Assembly (NCBI GenBank): GCA_963805705.1
Contig: CAWDVH010000004.1
Span: forward strand, 186,001 to 250,000
DNA: 64,000 nucleotides
Direction: 5' to 3'
DNA from: CAWDVH01 sp963805705
Lineage (GTDB): Bacteria > Actinomycetota > Actinomycetes > Streptosporangiales > Streptosporangiaceae
The stretch's first letter is position 1. Each line of letters opens with the position of its first letter. The position numbers and the translations under genes are program-made. This document shows, one piece after another, positions 41,814 to 50,267 of this stretch. The notes below the pieces were generated by a model. It was not told the origin of the DNA and made no database searches. It saw only the letters and a program-made list of their open reading frames with translations.

Positions 41814-42198
41814 GGAGGCGATGAGCGCTACCGGGTCGAGAACGATGCTCCAGATCTCGAAGATGCCGGCGCAGCGCCCTCACCAGCGCCTGGCGGAATC
41901 GCACCGGGCCGCCGTCGTCGCTGACGACGCGCAGGCCGACGGCCATCTTTCCCAGGGTCTTGCCCCTGCTCAGGGTCTCGAAGATGGTGGGATAGCCGAC
42001 GATGATCAAGATCGAGCCGGTGGCCCAGATCGCGGCGAGCGCGGCCTCGTTCAGTGGCGTGGTCACAGTGGTGATCACCAGTATCGCCAGCAGCGCTATC
42101 TGGATCAGCATGTCGAGCAGCAGCGCCGCCATCCGGCTCGGGAACGCCGCGACCGGGACGTCAAGGACGACCGCCTCACCGGTCACGACCTCGGTCAC
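41671..42198 (-). CDS. RDD family membrane protein, N-terminal part before a frameshift
   Basis: The first 110 residues are an RDD protein: VPVAAFPSRMAALLLDMLIQ, two hydrophobic helices, then TLGKMAVGLRVV and RFRQALVRAL. After that the frame turns into Arg/His/Gly-rich sequence with no similarity. One extra base (G on the plus strand) at 41871 separates it from the frame that carries the rest of the domain. Corrected, the gene would span 41262-42198. RDD proteins sit next to SpoIIM-family and DUF58-MoxR genes in Mtb (Rv3692-Rv3695), as here. Confidence 0.75.
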   Translation of the reverse strand: MTEVVTGEAVVLDVPVAAFPSRMAALLLDMLIQIALLAILVITTVTTPLNEAALAAIWATGSILIIVGYPTIFETLSRGKTLGKMAVGLRVVSDDGGPVRFRQALVRALRRHLRDLEHRSRPGSAHRLHAVGQGQAARRHVRGHLCHPGTSAAQGGSAAGVRGCPAAAGRLGAGP

Positions 42199-42281
42199 GG
42201 CACATCCCTCCAGCTCAGCCCGCGAGACCGGGCATGAAGTCAGGCCCAGCGTATCCGGGCTGGCCCAGTAGTCTCCTGGGT

Positions 42282-43346
42282 GTGGATGTCGATGCTTTTG
42301 TCGCTGCCCATCAGGGCGAGTGGGCCAGGCTCGATCAGCTCGTGCGGCGGCGGCGGCGACTGTCCGGCGAAGAGGTGGATGAGCTGGTCACCGCCTACCA
42401 GCGGACCGCCACCCACCTGTCCGTGCTGCGCTCGGCCGGGCATGATCCGGCGCTGACCGCGCGGCTGTCGGCCAGGCTCGCCCGAGCCCGCGCCGCGATC
42501 AGCGGAGCCCACACCCCGGCCTGGAGCTCGGTCGGGCGGTTCGCGGTCGTCTCGTTCCCCGCCGTGGCCTACCGGGCCCGCTGGTGGTGGCTGGCCACCA
42601 CGGCCGGAAGCCTGATTGTCGCCTTCCTGCTGGGGTGGTGGATCGCCAGGTCGCCATCGGTCCAGGCCAGCCTGCTGTCGCGCTCGCAGGCGGCGAGCCT
42701 GGTGAATCATCAGTTCCGCAACTACTACTCACAGGCCAACGCTCAGTCGTTCGCGGCCAAGGTCTGGACCAACAACGCGACGGTGGCCGCCGAGTCGCTG
42801 ATCGGCGGGATTTTCCTGGGCATCCCGACCCTGCTCGTGCTCTTCGAGAACTCCGCCAATGCCGGCGTGGTCGGCGGCCTGATGGTCGGGCACGGCCGGG
42901 GCCTGGAGTTCTTCGCCCTGATCCTGCCGCACGGGATGCTGGAGCTGTCGGCCGTGTTCCTGGCGGCCGCCACGGGCCTGCGGCTGGGCTGGTCGGTCAT
43001 CGATCCTGGCCCGTTGCCGCGGGCCCAGGCGCTAGCGCAGGAGGGCCGGATGGCGGTCACCATCGCGCTGGGGCTGATCGTCGTGCTGCTCGTGTCCGGG
43101 GTGATCGAGGCGTTTGTCACGCCGTCGCCGCTGCCCACCTGGGCCCGGATCCTGATCGGCGCGTGCGCGGAGGCGGCCTTCCTCGCCTACGTCATCGTGC
43201 TGGCCGGCGCGCCATGGCCGCCGGGGAGTCCGCGGACATCAAGGAGGTTCCCGACCTCGTGCCGGTGGCCGGCGAGCGGGAGCGGCCCCGGTCAGCGGTA
43301 CAGCGGCCCGGCCAGCGTCACAGCCGGCCAGCGGCCTTCAGGCTGA
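42282..43346 (+). CDS. SpoIIM (stage II sporulation protein M-like) family membrane protein
   Basis: From GTG 42282 the product has 354 residues beginning VDVDAFVAAHQGEWARLDQL, the usual start of the actinobacterial group. It has about five membrane helices and the family block WTNNATVAAESLIGGIFLGIPT, then GVVGGLMVGHGRGLEFFALILPHGMLEL. The final 45 residues read PPGSPRTSRRFPT, unlike relatives. The alternative frame from about 43207 reads AGRRAMAAGESADIKEVPDL, which fits the family. A one-base deletion near 43207 is therefore likely. It is not necessarily linked to sporulation: Mtb Rv3694c belongs here. Confidence 0.85.
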   Translation: MDVDAFVAAHQGEWARLDQLVRRRRRLSGEEVDELVTAYQRTATHLSVLRSAGHDPALTARLSARLARARAAISGAHTPAWSSVGRFAVVSFPAVAYRARWWWLATTAGSLIVAFLLGWWIARSPSVQASLLSRSQAASLVNHQFRNYYSQANAQSFAAKVWTNNATVAAESLIGGIFLGIPTLLVLFENSANAGVVGGLMVGHGRGLEFFALILPHGMLELSAVFLAAATGLRLGWSVIDPGPLPRAQALAQEGRMAVTIALGLIVVLLVSGVIEAFVTPSPLPTWARILIGACAEAAFLAYVIVLAGAPWPPGSPRTSRRFPTSCRWPASGSGPGQRYSGPASVTAGQRPSG

Positions 43347-44610
43347 GGTACGCGTCGGCTAGGGCCGGCGGCAATCGGTCGGGCGGTGCGTCGAGGACAT
43401 CGATCCCATGGCGGCGCAGCAGGGCGGACACTCGGGCCCGCTCCGACCTGGCCCGCTCAGCGGCGGCGGCGTCGTACACCGCGGCGGCGTCCCCGCGAGC
43501 GGCCGCCATCTCCTCCAGCCGTGGGTCGGCGACGGCGGCCACGAGCAGCCGGTGCCGGGACGCCAGCACCTGAACGCGAGGCAGCAGCCCCTCCTCCATC
43601 GCCGCCAGGTTCAGGTCAGTCAGCAGGACGACCAGGCCGCGCTGGCGCGTGATCGCCAGCACGGCACTGGCCATCACGGCCGCGTCGGACTCGATCAGCT
43701 CCGCATCGAGGACGGCCATCGCGTCCGTAAATGCGGCCAGCACTCCAGAACGGGCGGCCCCCACCACTCGGGCCCGGACCCGCCGGTCAACCGCGATCAG
43801 GTCGACCCGGTCGCCGGCCCTGGACGCCAGCGCGGCCAGCAGCAGCGCGGCGTCCATGAACGTGTCCAGCCGCGGAACGCCGCCGACCCGGCCTGCCGAG
43901 GTGCGGCCGGTGTCCAGGACGATAAGGATGCGCCGGTCGCGCTCCGGCCGCCAGGTCCTGACCATGACGTCGGTCCGCCGGGCCGAGGAGCGCCAGTCGA
44001 TCGAGCGGACATCGTCGCCGAGGACATACTCGCGCAGGGAGTCAAATTCGCTGCCCTGGCCGCGGATCAGGGAGCGGTGCTGGCCGTCGAGCTGCCGGAG
44101 CCTGGCGAGCTTCTCGGGCAGGTGCTTGCGGCTCAGGAAAGGGGGGAGCACCCGGACCGACCACGGTGCCAGATGATGACCCTGCCGTCCGGCGAGCCGC
44201 AGCGGGCCGATCGAGCGGACGGTCACCCGGCCGGCCAGGGCGTCACCACGCCGCTGCGGCGTGAGCGTGGTCGTCAGCGTGGCCAGGCCCCCGGCGGCCA
44301 CCGTGACCCGCGCATACCGGGGCTGCGCCGCTGCGCTCGGCGGCCAGGCGTCCCTGACGATCCCGCGCAGCGGCCGGCGGCCGGGGTTCCGCACGGTCAG
44401 CACGACCGATCCGCTCTTCCCGAGCAGGATCCTGGCGTCGCCGGCCCTGGTTATCCGCAGCTGGCGGACGCCGGCCGCCAGTACCAGGTCGATGGCGATC
44501 CCGGCGAGGATCAGTGCGTTCACCACGATCAGCGCGGCCACCGCGCGAAACGCCAGCGCGGCCAGTGCTCCGATCAGCGCGGCCAGCGCCGCGCGCCCGG
44601 TCAGCGCCAT
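43318..44610 (-). CDS. DUF58 domain protein
   Basis: The 430-residue protein starts with two hydrophobic helices and continues into a von Willebrand A-like DUF58 domain. The signature GQGSEFDSLREYVLGDDVRSIDWRSSARR is at about residues 185-213, and a MIDAS-like ILIVLDTGRTSAGRV follows. DUF58 proteins accompany MoxR AAA ATPases and may be delivered or remodelled by them. It is the last gene of a minus-strand operon with MoxR, DUF4350 and DUF4129. The end overlaps the convergent SpoIIM-like frame by 29 bases. Confidence 0.92.
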   Translation of the reverse strand: MALTGRAALAALIGALAALAFRAVAALIVVNALILAGIAIDLVLAAGVRQLRITRAGDARILLGKSGSVVLTVRNPGRRPLRGIVRDAWPPSAAAQPRYARVTVAAGGLATLTTTLTPQRRGDALAGRVTVRSIGPLRLAGRQGHHLAPWSVRVLPPFLSRKHLPEKLARLRQLDGQHRSLIRGQGSEFDSLREYVLGDDVRSIDWRSSARRTDVMVRTWRPERDRRILIVLDTGRTSAGRVGGVPRLDTFMDAALLLAALASRAGDRVDLIAVDRRVRARVVGAARSGVLAAFTDAMAVLDAELIESDAAVMASAVLAITRQRGLVVLLTDLNLAAMEEGLLPRVQVLASRHRLLVAAVADPRLEEMAAARGDAAAVYDAAAAERARSERARVSALLRRHGIDVLDAPPDRLPPALADAYLSLKAAGRL

Positions 44611-44689
44611 CGGCTGCCTCGCGCACGCTGACCAGCCCCGGGCGGCCGCAGCCGCCCCCGCGGCTCGCCCCGCAGCTCAGGCAGGAGCC

Positions 44690-45748
44690 TCACCGGGGTA
44701 CCGGGACGGACGCGAGCACGCCCTCGAGCACGCCGTCGGAGGTGACGCCCTCGAGCTCGGCCTCGGGCCGAAGCTGGATCCGGTGCCGGAATGTCGGCCG
44801 GGCCAGCGCCTTCACGTCATCGGGCGTCACGTAGTCCCGCCCGGACAGCCAGGCCCAGGCCTGGCTGGTCGCCAGCAGCGCGGTCGCGCCCCGCGGGGAG
44901 ACGCCGAGCAGCAGTGACGCCGACGTCCTGGTGGCCCGGCAGATGTCCACGATGTAGCCGGTGATCTCCGGTGAGATGCGCACCTTGCTCGCCGTCTCCC
45001 TGGCCGCGGCGAGCTCCGTGGCTCCGGCGACCTGGCCGATCCCGGCGGCGGCCAGGTCGCGCGGGTCAAAGCCCGCCGCGTGCCGGTCCAGGATCTTGAT
45101 CTCATCGGCTCGCTCCGGCAGCGCGACGGTCAGCTTCATCATGAACCTGTCCAGCTGCGCCTCGGGCAGCGGATAGGTTCCCTCGTACTCGACCGGGTTC
45201 TGCGTGGCGGCGACCAGGAACGGCACCGGCAGCCGCCGCGGCGTCCCCTCGACCGAGACCTGACGCTCCTCCATGGCCTCGAGCAGCGCGGCCTGCGTCT
45301 TCGGGGGTGTCCTGTTGATCTCGTCGGCGAGCAGCAGGTTAGTGAAGACCGGGCCCTGCCGGAACTCGAACTGCGAGGTCTTCGCGTCGTAGATCAGGGA
45401 GCCGGTCACGTCGCCTGGCATCAGGTCGGGCGTGAACTGTACCCGCTTGCTCTCCAGCGACAGTGCTGCGGCCAGGGCGCGCACCAGCAGGGTCTTGGCG
45501 ACTCCGGGTACGCCCTCCAGCAGCACGTGCCCCTGGCAGAGCAGCGCGATCAGCAGCCCGGTGATGACCCCGTCCTGTCCCACCACCGCCTTGCCAACCT
45601 CGGTCCGGACGGCTGAGAGCGCGTCACGGGGGTCACGCTGGCCCGACAGTGATCCCGGCTTGGCCGGTCCCGGTTCCGCGGGCAGGGGCAGCCCGGCCGC
45701 GATGGCATGCGTTCCGGATCCGGCCGTCGCCGGGATATCGGCGTTCAC
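44690..45748 (-). CDS. MoxR-family AAA+ ATPase
   Basis: The 352-residue protein has Walker A EGVPGVAKTLLV near residue 80, Walker B LLLADEINRTPPKTQAALLEAMEE, and sensor 1 ATQNPVEYEGTYPLPEAQLDRF. The C-terminal lid has YVTPDDVKALARPTFRHR. MoxR ATPases act as chaperones for metal-cofactor or von Willebrand A proteins. The neighbour DUF58 protein is the likely client. It overlaps the DUF4350 gene by four bases, indicating one operon. The Mtb counterpart is moxR2 (Rv3692). Confidence 0.94.
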   Translation of the reverse strand: MNADIPATAGSGTHAIAAGLPLPAEPGPAKPGSLSGQRDPRDALSAVRTEVGKAVVGQDGVITGLLIALLCQGHVLLEGVPGVAKTLLVRALAAALSLESKRVQFTPDLMPGDVTGSLIYDAKTSQFEFRQGPVFTNLLLADEINRTPPKTQAALLEAMEERQVSVEGTPRRLPVPFLVAATQNPVEYEGTYPLPEAQLDRFMMKLTVALPERADEIKILDRHAAGFDPRDLAAAGIGQVAGATELAAARETASKVRISPEITGYIVDICRATRTSASLLLGVSPRGATALLATSQAWAWLSGRDYVTPDDVKALARPTFRHRIQLRPEAELEGVTSDGVLEGVLASVPVPR

Positions 45749-46968
45749 TGCGCGCGTACCTCTCTTTCCAGGGCATCCAGGTCGTCGGCGAGCGCGACGA
45801 GGGACGCGTCGCTGCCGGGCGCCGGCCCGAACAGCATCATCTCGATTCTTGCCGCGGCGAGCCCGGAGCGGGCGCGCAGTGCCGCCGTAATGGCATCGGG
45901 GCGTGCATCAGGCGCCAGCCCCACCGCGGGCATGACGCGGTTCAGCATCGCGGTCCGCAAGGCGGCGGCGGCCCGGTCCCGTGCCCGGCGTGACTGGTAC
46001 AGCCGGGCGTGGCCTTCCACCGTCTCCGATGCCCGGACCACAACCGGCAGCTGCTCGGGGACCAGCGGCCCGAGACGCCGGGCTCGCCATAGCGCGGCGA
46101 GCACGACGGCGATGCCGAGCTGGATCGTCACCAGGCCGGCGCCGAGCGGGAGCAGGCTGGTGAGAGACTTCTGGCCGCCCTGTGGTCCGGTGCCGGCCAC
46201 GATGGCAGGCGCGGGCACCAGCCAGACGATGCGCGGGCTGGTGCTCAGCAGGTTGAGCGCGAGCGCGGCATTCCCGAGATCGCCCAGGGCCTGGTTCGAC
46301 AGGGGTATCCCCGTCCCCAGCAGCATGATCAGCCGCCCGCCCGATGAGTACTGAATCAGGGAGGCCGAGCCGTTCGCCGGGTAGCAGGACGCTATGTCCG
46401 TGACGCTCAGCGGAGGCCGCAGCAGGCCAATGCCGCCCATATCGGCGTTTCCGGCGCGCTGGGCGGCGTCCAGGCCGCAGTCGGGCTGGGTGGGGCCGAT
46501 CCCGGTGGTTCCCGCCAGGGTGATGCGGGGAGCGAAGGCAGTCAGGGCGGCTTTGTCGGGTTCCACGACGACCACATGGCCGGGAACCTGCGCCAGGCTG
46601 GCCAGTGCCCGCGCGGTCAGGTACCCGGGGCTGGTCACGACCAGGGTCGCGCCGCCTGGCCGTGCGGCAGCCGCCGCCGCGGCGGGTGTGACCGTCCTGA
46701 CCACGTGCTGGCCGCGCTCGGCCAGGATGTCGGCCAGCGCATGAGCGCCAAATGGTCCCGTGCCCGCCGGGTCGAGATACCCGGTGGCCGGCGCCGCCGG
46801 TTTCAGCAGCGCGATCACGATCCCGGTGAGGAGCACGAGCGCGACGATCGCGAACGGCGTGCGCCACCTGCTCCCGATGGCGGTCGCCGGACCGGCACCG
46901 GAGGCACCGGCCGGCCGGTGCTGCTCCCGTGCCTCCAGAGACGCGGCGGGCGGTGCTGTCGTGGTCAT
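45745..46968 (-). CDS. DUF4350 domain membrane protein
   Basis: The 407-residue protein has an N-terminal helix (TPFAIVALVLLTGIVIALLKP) and DPAGTGPFGAHALADILAERGQ. ATLVVTSPGYL follows, a Rossmann-like core typical of DUF4350. A second helix near residue 300 (GLVTIQLGIAVVLAALW) is followed by GPLVPEQLPVVVRASE and a cytoplasmic helical tail. Such proteins are thought to sit in the membrane with DUF4129 and DUF58 partners; the function is unknown. It is coupled by four-base overlaps to MoxR and DUF4129 genes. Confidence 0.85.
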   Translation of the reverse strand: MTTTAPPAASLEAREQHRPAGASGAGPATAIGSRWRTPFAIVALVLLTGIVIALLKPAAPATGYLDPAGTGPFGAHALADILAERGQHVVRTVTPAAAAAAARPGGATLVVTSPGYLTARALASLAQVPGHVVVVEPDKAALTAFAPRITLAGTTGIGPTQPDCGLDAAQRAGNADMGGIGLLRPPLSVTDIASCYPANGSASLIQYSSGGRLIMLLGTGIPLSNQALGDLGNAALALNLLSTSPRIVWLVPAPAIVAGTGPQGGQKSLTSLLPLGAGLVTIQLGIAVVLAALWRARRLGPLVPEQLPVVVRASETVEGHARLYQSRRARDRAAAALRTAMLNRVMPAVGLAPDARPDAITAALRARSGLAAARIEMMLFGPAPGSDASLVALADDLDALEREVRAQ

Positions 46969-47645
46969 AGCCCCGGCCCGGCTGTTCCGGCGGCCAGCGG
47001 TGCGCCCGTGCTGGCCGGCCGGGAGCCCTGCAGGCTGGCGTCGAGCTCCCGCATCCGCTGGTAGCCGGGATCGGTTCCGCTTCGGCCCCCGTACATGATG
47101 TCGTCGAACAACTGCGCCGCGTCAGCCAGTGCCCGGGCGTGAGCGGGCAGCGCGCGGCCCGCGTCGGCCGCCAGCTCGTCAGCCGTCCGGCCCGGCCCCG
47201 GCGGCACGACCTCGCGCTCCTCGAGCCACACGGCAATGGCCCGTACGCGCTCGATGATGGCGCCAGCGAAGTCACCCGCGGCCGCGAGGCGCTCCGACTG
47301 CTGGCGATGATCGCGGGCACTGAGCGGAGCGCCCTGCAGCAGCGGGCCCTCCCGGCGGCGGCCCGCCCGGCCCGGCCGGATCCGGAAGATCACCGCGGCG
47401 ATCACGAGCACCGCCGCCGCGATCACGGTGATCAGTGCCCACCAGCCGCCGGGCACATTCACGTTCACGTGGCCCAGTACCGAGCCCAGCCAGTTCAGGA
47501 ACCGCCGGGTGAGGGAGGGCTGGTAGATGGCCTTCGACAGCTCCCGGCGCGCTAGCTGCTGAGCAGCCCCCCGCCCGATCGGCGGCTCGCTGCCGGCCAG
47601 CGCCAGCGTGCCCGCGAGGCGGTATGCGCCAGCGGCCGTCACCAC
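46965..47645 (-). CDS. DUF4129 domain membrane protein
   Basis: The 226-residue product has an N-terminal extracytoplasmic part with RELSKAIYQPSLTRRFLNWL. One helix follows (WWALITVIAAAVLVIAAVIF), then a cytoplasmic DUF4129 region with GDFAGAIIERVRAIAVWLEER, VVPPGPGRTADELAADA and LFDDIMYGGR. DUF4129 often accompanies transglutaminase-like or DUF58 proteins. It lies between the DUF4350 gene and the Pro-rich membrane protein gene, overlapping both by a few bases. The Mtb counterpart is Rv3690 by order. Confidence 0.87.
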   Translation of the reverse strand: MVTAAGAYRLAGTLALAGSEPPIGRGAAQQLARRELSKAIYQPSLTRRFLNWLGSVLGHVNVNVPGGWWALITVIAAAVLVIAAVIFRIRPGRAGRRREGPLLQGAPLSARDHRQQSERLAAAGDFAGAIIERVRAIAVWLEEREVVPPGPGRTADELAADAGRALPAHARALADAAQLFDDIMYGGRSGTDPGYQRMRELDASLQGSRPASTGAPLAAGTAGPGL

Positions 47646-48937
47646 GCCGGCGGAGCGGCGGCGGGGTCATGCCCGGCTCGCGGCTGCTGCCAGAGCGTGG
47701 CGAATTCATCGCCGGTGAGCTGCTGAGTCTGCGCCGCATTCCGCAGGACCAGATCCATGCCTTCCTTGCGCATCCGCATGTCGAGGTACAGCAAGACGGT
47801 CACTCCGGCCAGCATCGGCCGGGTGATCGCCCCGACGATGACGCCGCCGACTGCGGCGACGATGACGCTCGCCACCGAGCCAGCCGCTGTCGAGAGGCTG
47901 AACCCCCCGCCTCCCACGGCCCGCCCGATGACTATGAACGGGATATTCAGCACGAGGCTGGCGATGCTGATGATGATGAAGGTCAGGACGAGAATTCCCA
48001 GGACCCGCCACATGCTGCCCCGCACTAGCCGCCATGACCTCGCGAGTCCCTGCCAGGGTCCCTGGCGCTCCAGCACCACGGTGGCCGCGGCGAGACTGAA
48101 CATGACCGAGACTCCCACGGTGACGCAGAGCATCACCAGGAAGCCGAGAACGCCGACGGTCGCCGCGATCGCCGCGTTGTGGGCGACGAGGGACAGGGCG
48201 AACAGGACGAGATACGGAATCCATAGCGCGACCACGATGATGCCGCCCAGCAGTAGCGCCCCGAACACCGCGGGCATGCGCGGCGCGGCGACCCGCCAGG
48301 CCTCGCCGATGCTTACCTTGCGCCCGAGTACCCCGTTCCCGATGACCGCGGTGAGCATGGCGGTCAGGATGATCTCCACGACCAGGCCGAGGACTCCCGT
48401 GAGCAGCAGGGCGCCGAGCAGGCGTGCCGCCGAGTGGCCCAGTTGCGAGACCTGGGCGCTGGTGGGCTGCTGGTTTCTGATGACTAGCCCGCCGTCATCG
48501 GCAGTACTGACAGCACTCCGGATGGCGAATGTCAGCACTGTTGACACCACGCCGGACACGGCCAGGATGATGGCGGAAAAACCCAGAGTCGCCTGGGGAT
48601 TGCGCCGGATCGACGTGAAGGACCCGGTCAGGATGTCGCTGAGTCCCAGCGGCCGGAGAGGAATGCCGCCCGGCGCAGGACTGGGCGTGTTCCAGCCGCC
48701 CGGCTGGCCATATGGCCCGTATCCGGTCGGCGGCCCGTACCCCGGCGGCCCGTACCCCGGCGGTTGCTGGTACCCGGGCGGTTGTCCGTACCCGGGCGGT
48801 TGTCCGTAGCCGGGCGGTTGCTGGTAGCCAGGCTGCTGTCCGTAGCCGGGGGGTTGCTGGTAGCCAGGCTGCTGCCCGGGATCGGAGCGGGCTGGGTCCG
48901 GGGGGCCTGGCCCGTCCCCCGAGGTGCTGTCGGTCAT
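47639..48937 (-). CDS. Multi-pass membrane protein with Pro/Gly/Tyr/Gln-rich N-terminus
   Basis: From ATG 48937 the product has 432 residues. The first 95 are low-complexity repeats of the type QQPPGYG. PLRPLGLSDILTGSFTSIRRNPQ then starts a domain with about six membrane helices, resembling the glycerophosphodiester phosphodiesterase membrane-domain family and Mtb Rv3689. It heads the DUF4129-DUF4350-MoxR-DUF58 operon, which fits a membrane complex. The N-terminal repeat may act as a disordered cytoplasmic scaffold. The longer frame to 49021 is not conserved. Confidence 0.83.
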   Translation of the reverse strand: MTDSTSGDGPGPPDPARSDPGQQPGYQQPPGYGQQPGYQQPPGYGQPPGYGQPPGYQQPPGYGPPGYGPPTGYGPYGQPGGWNTPSPAPGGIPLRPLGLSDILTGSFTSIRRNPQATLGFSAIILAVSGVVSTVLTFAIRSAVSTADDGGLVIRNQQPTSAQVSQLGHSAARLLGALLLTGVLGLVVEIILTAMLTAVIGNGVLGRKVSIGEAWRVAAPRMPAVFGALLLGGIIVVALWIPYLVLFALSLVAHNAAIAATVGVLGFLVMLCVTVGVSVMFSLAAATVVLERQGPWQGLARSWRLVRGSMWRVLGILVLTFIIISIASLVLNIPFIVIGRAVGGGGFSLSTAAGSVASVIVAAVGGVIVGAITRPMLAGVTVLLYLDMRMRKEGMDLVLRNAAQTQQLTGDEFATLWQQPRAGHDPAAAPPAW

Positions 48938-49175
48938 GTTCGCTCCTTGACGACCGCGGCGATTACGTCCGGTCGTGCCGCCCGCGCGGCGCCCCCCGCC
49001 GGTTCGCGCCAATACTTGCACGGTGGCGGGCGCGATGAGAGCTGAGCATTGTTACGAAATCGCATATTCGCCGCCCAAGCGATGCCGGATTCCAGATCCC
49101 GGCCGGCCGCTCCGGGCTGCGGTGGCCCGCACCTTCCGGGTCGCATGATGACCAGTCAGCGCGCACACTCATGGG

Positions 49176-50267
49176 GTGAGCATTCCCGCCCTGCGCTGGC
49201 TGGATCCGCCTGGCGGCCCGGCGATCGAGCTACTGGACCAGACCAGGCTGCCGGCCGCTGAGGTCATCATCACCTGCGCGGATGTCCCCGCGCTGATCGA
49301 TGCCATCCGGCGGCTGGTCGTGCGGGGAGCGCCGCTGCTGGGCGTGGCCGGGGCGTTCGGCGTAGCGCTGGCCGCCAGCCGCGGTGAGAGCGTGCCGCAG
49401 GCCGCGGCGGCCATCGAGCGAGCCAGGCCGACCGCCGTGAACCTGGGGTGGGGCGCCAGGCGCGCGCTCGCCGCCTACCAGTGCGCTCTGCGCTCTGACT
49501 CTCCCGACGCCAAACGGCAAGCGGCACGGGCTGCCGTCGCCGAGGCCAGGGCAATCGCCGCGCAGGACGCCGCGGCCAGCGCGGAGATGGCCGCGCGGGG
49601 CCTGGCGCTCATCCCGGCGGGGGCCAGGGTGCTGACCCATTGCAATACCGGCGCGCTGGTGTCGGCGGGGGAGGGGACCGCGTTCGCGGTTATTCTCGCT
49701 GCGCACCGCGCGGGCCGGCTGGCCCGGCTCTGGATTGACGAGACGCGGCCGCTGCTGCAAGGCGCGCGGCTGACCGCGTATGAGGCAAGGCGGGCCGGGA
49801 TCCCGCACGCTGTCCTGGCCGATGGCGCGGCGGCGTCGCTGATGGCCGCCGGTCAGGTCGACATCGTCCTGGTCGGTGCCGACCGGATCGCGGCCGACGG
49901 CAGCGTCGCCAACAAGGTGGGAACCTACGGCCTGGCGGTGCTGGCCAGCCATCACCGGGTGCCGTTTGTCGTGGTGGCGCCGACGTCGACGATCGACCTG
50001 GCTACCCCGGATGGTGAGTCGATCACCGTCGAGCACCGGCCGGAGCGGGAGGTTACCTGCATGGCCGGACAGCCCGTGGCGCCCGCCGGCACGCATGCCT
50101 ATAACCCGGCCTTCGACATCACGCCCCCGTCCCTGGTGACCGCGATAGTGTCCGAATGTGGCGTGATGCAGCCCGTCACTGCGGGTAATCTGCGTGTTCT
50201 GGGCGCGGGACCGGTAGCTGATGCAGGTCCCCATGCCGCCGTTTACGTGGAACGATGGGAAACATGA
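49176..50267 (+). CDS. mtnA: S-methyl-5-thioribose-1-phosphate isomerase MtnA
   Basis: The 363-residue protein matches MtnA of the methionine salvage pathway, which turns methylthioribose-1-phosphate into methylthioribulose-1-phosphate. Conserved blocks are LLDQTRLPAAE, IRRLVVRGAPLLGVAGAFG, LTHCNTGALVSAGEGTA with the catalytic cysteine, and VLVGADRIAADGSVANKVGTY with the catalytic aspartate. The GTG start has no ribosome site close by, so the message could be leaderless. The stop lies just inside the mtrA start. Other salvage genes are not in the window. Confidence 0.94.
   Translation: MSIPALRWLDPPGGPAIELLDQTRLPAAEVIITCADVPALIDAIRRLVVRGAPLLGVAGAFGVALAASRGESVPQAAAAIERARPTAVNLGWGARRALAAYQCALRSDSPDAKRQAARAAVAEARAIAAQDAAASAEMAARGLALIPAGARVLTHCNTGALVSAGEGTAFAVILAAHRAGRLARLWIDETRPLLQGARLTAYEARRAGIPHAVLADGAAASLMAAGQVDIVLVGADRIAADGSVANKVGTYGLAVLASHHRVPFVVVAPTSTIDLATPDGESITVEHRPEREVTCMAGQPVAPAGTHAYNPAFDITPPSLVTAIVSECGVMQPVTAGNLRVLGAGPVADAGPHAAVYVERWET

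Noticed and set aside
42282..43346. Sporulation-specific gene
   Set aside because: SpoIIM-family membrane proteins of this type also occur in non-sporulating mycobacteria beside DUF58-MoxR genes, so the name alone does not show a sporulation role.
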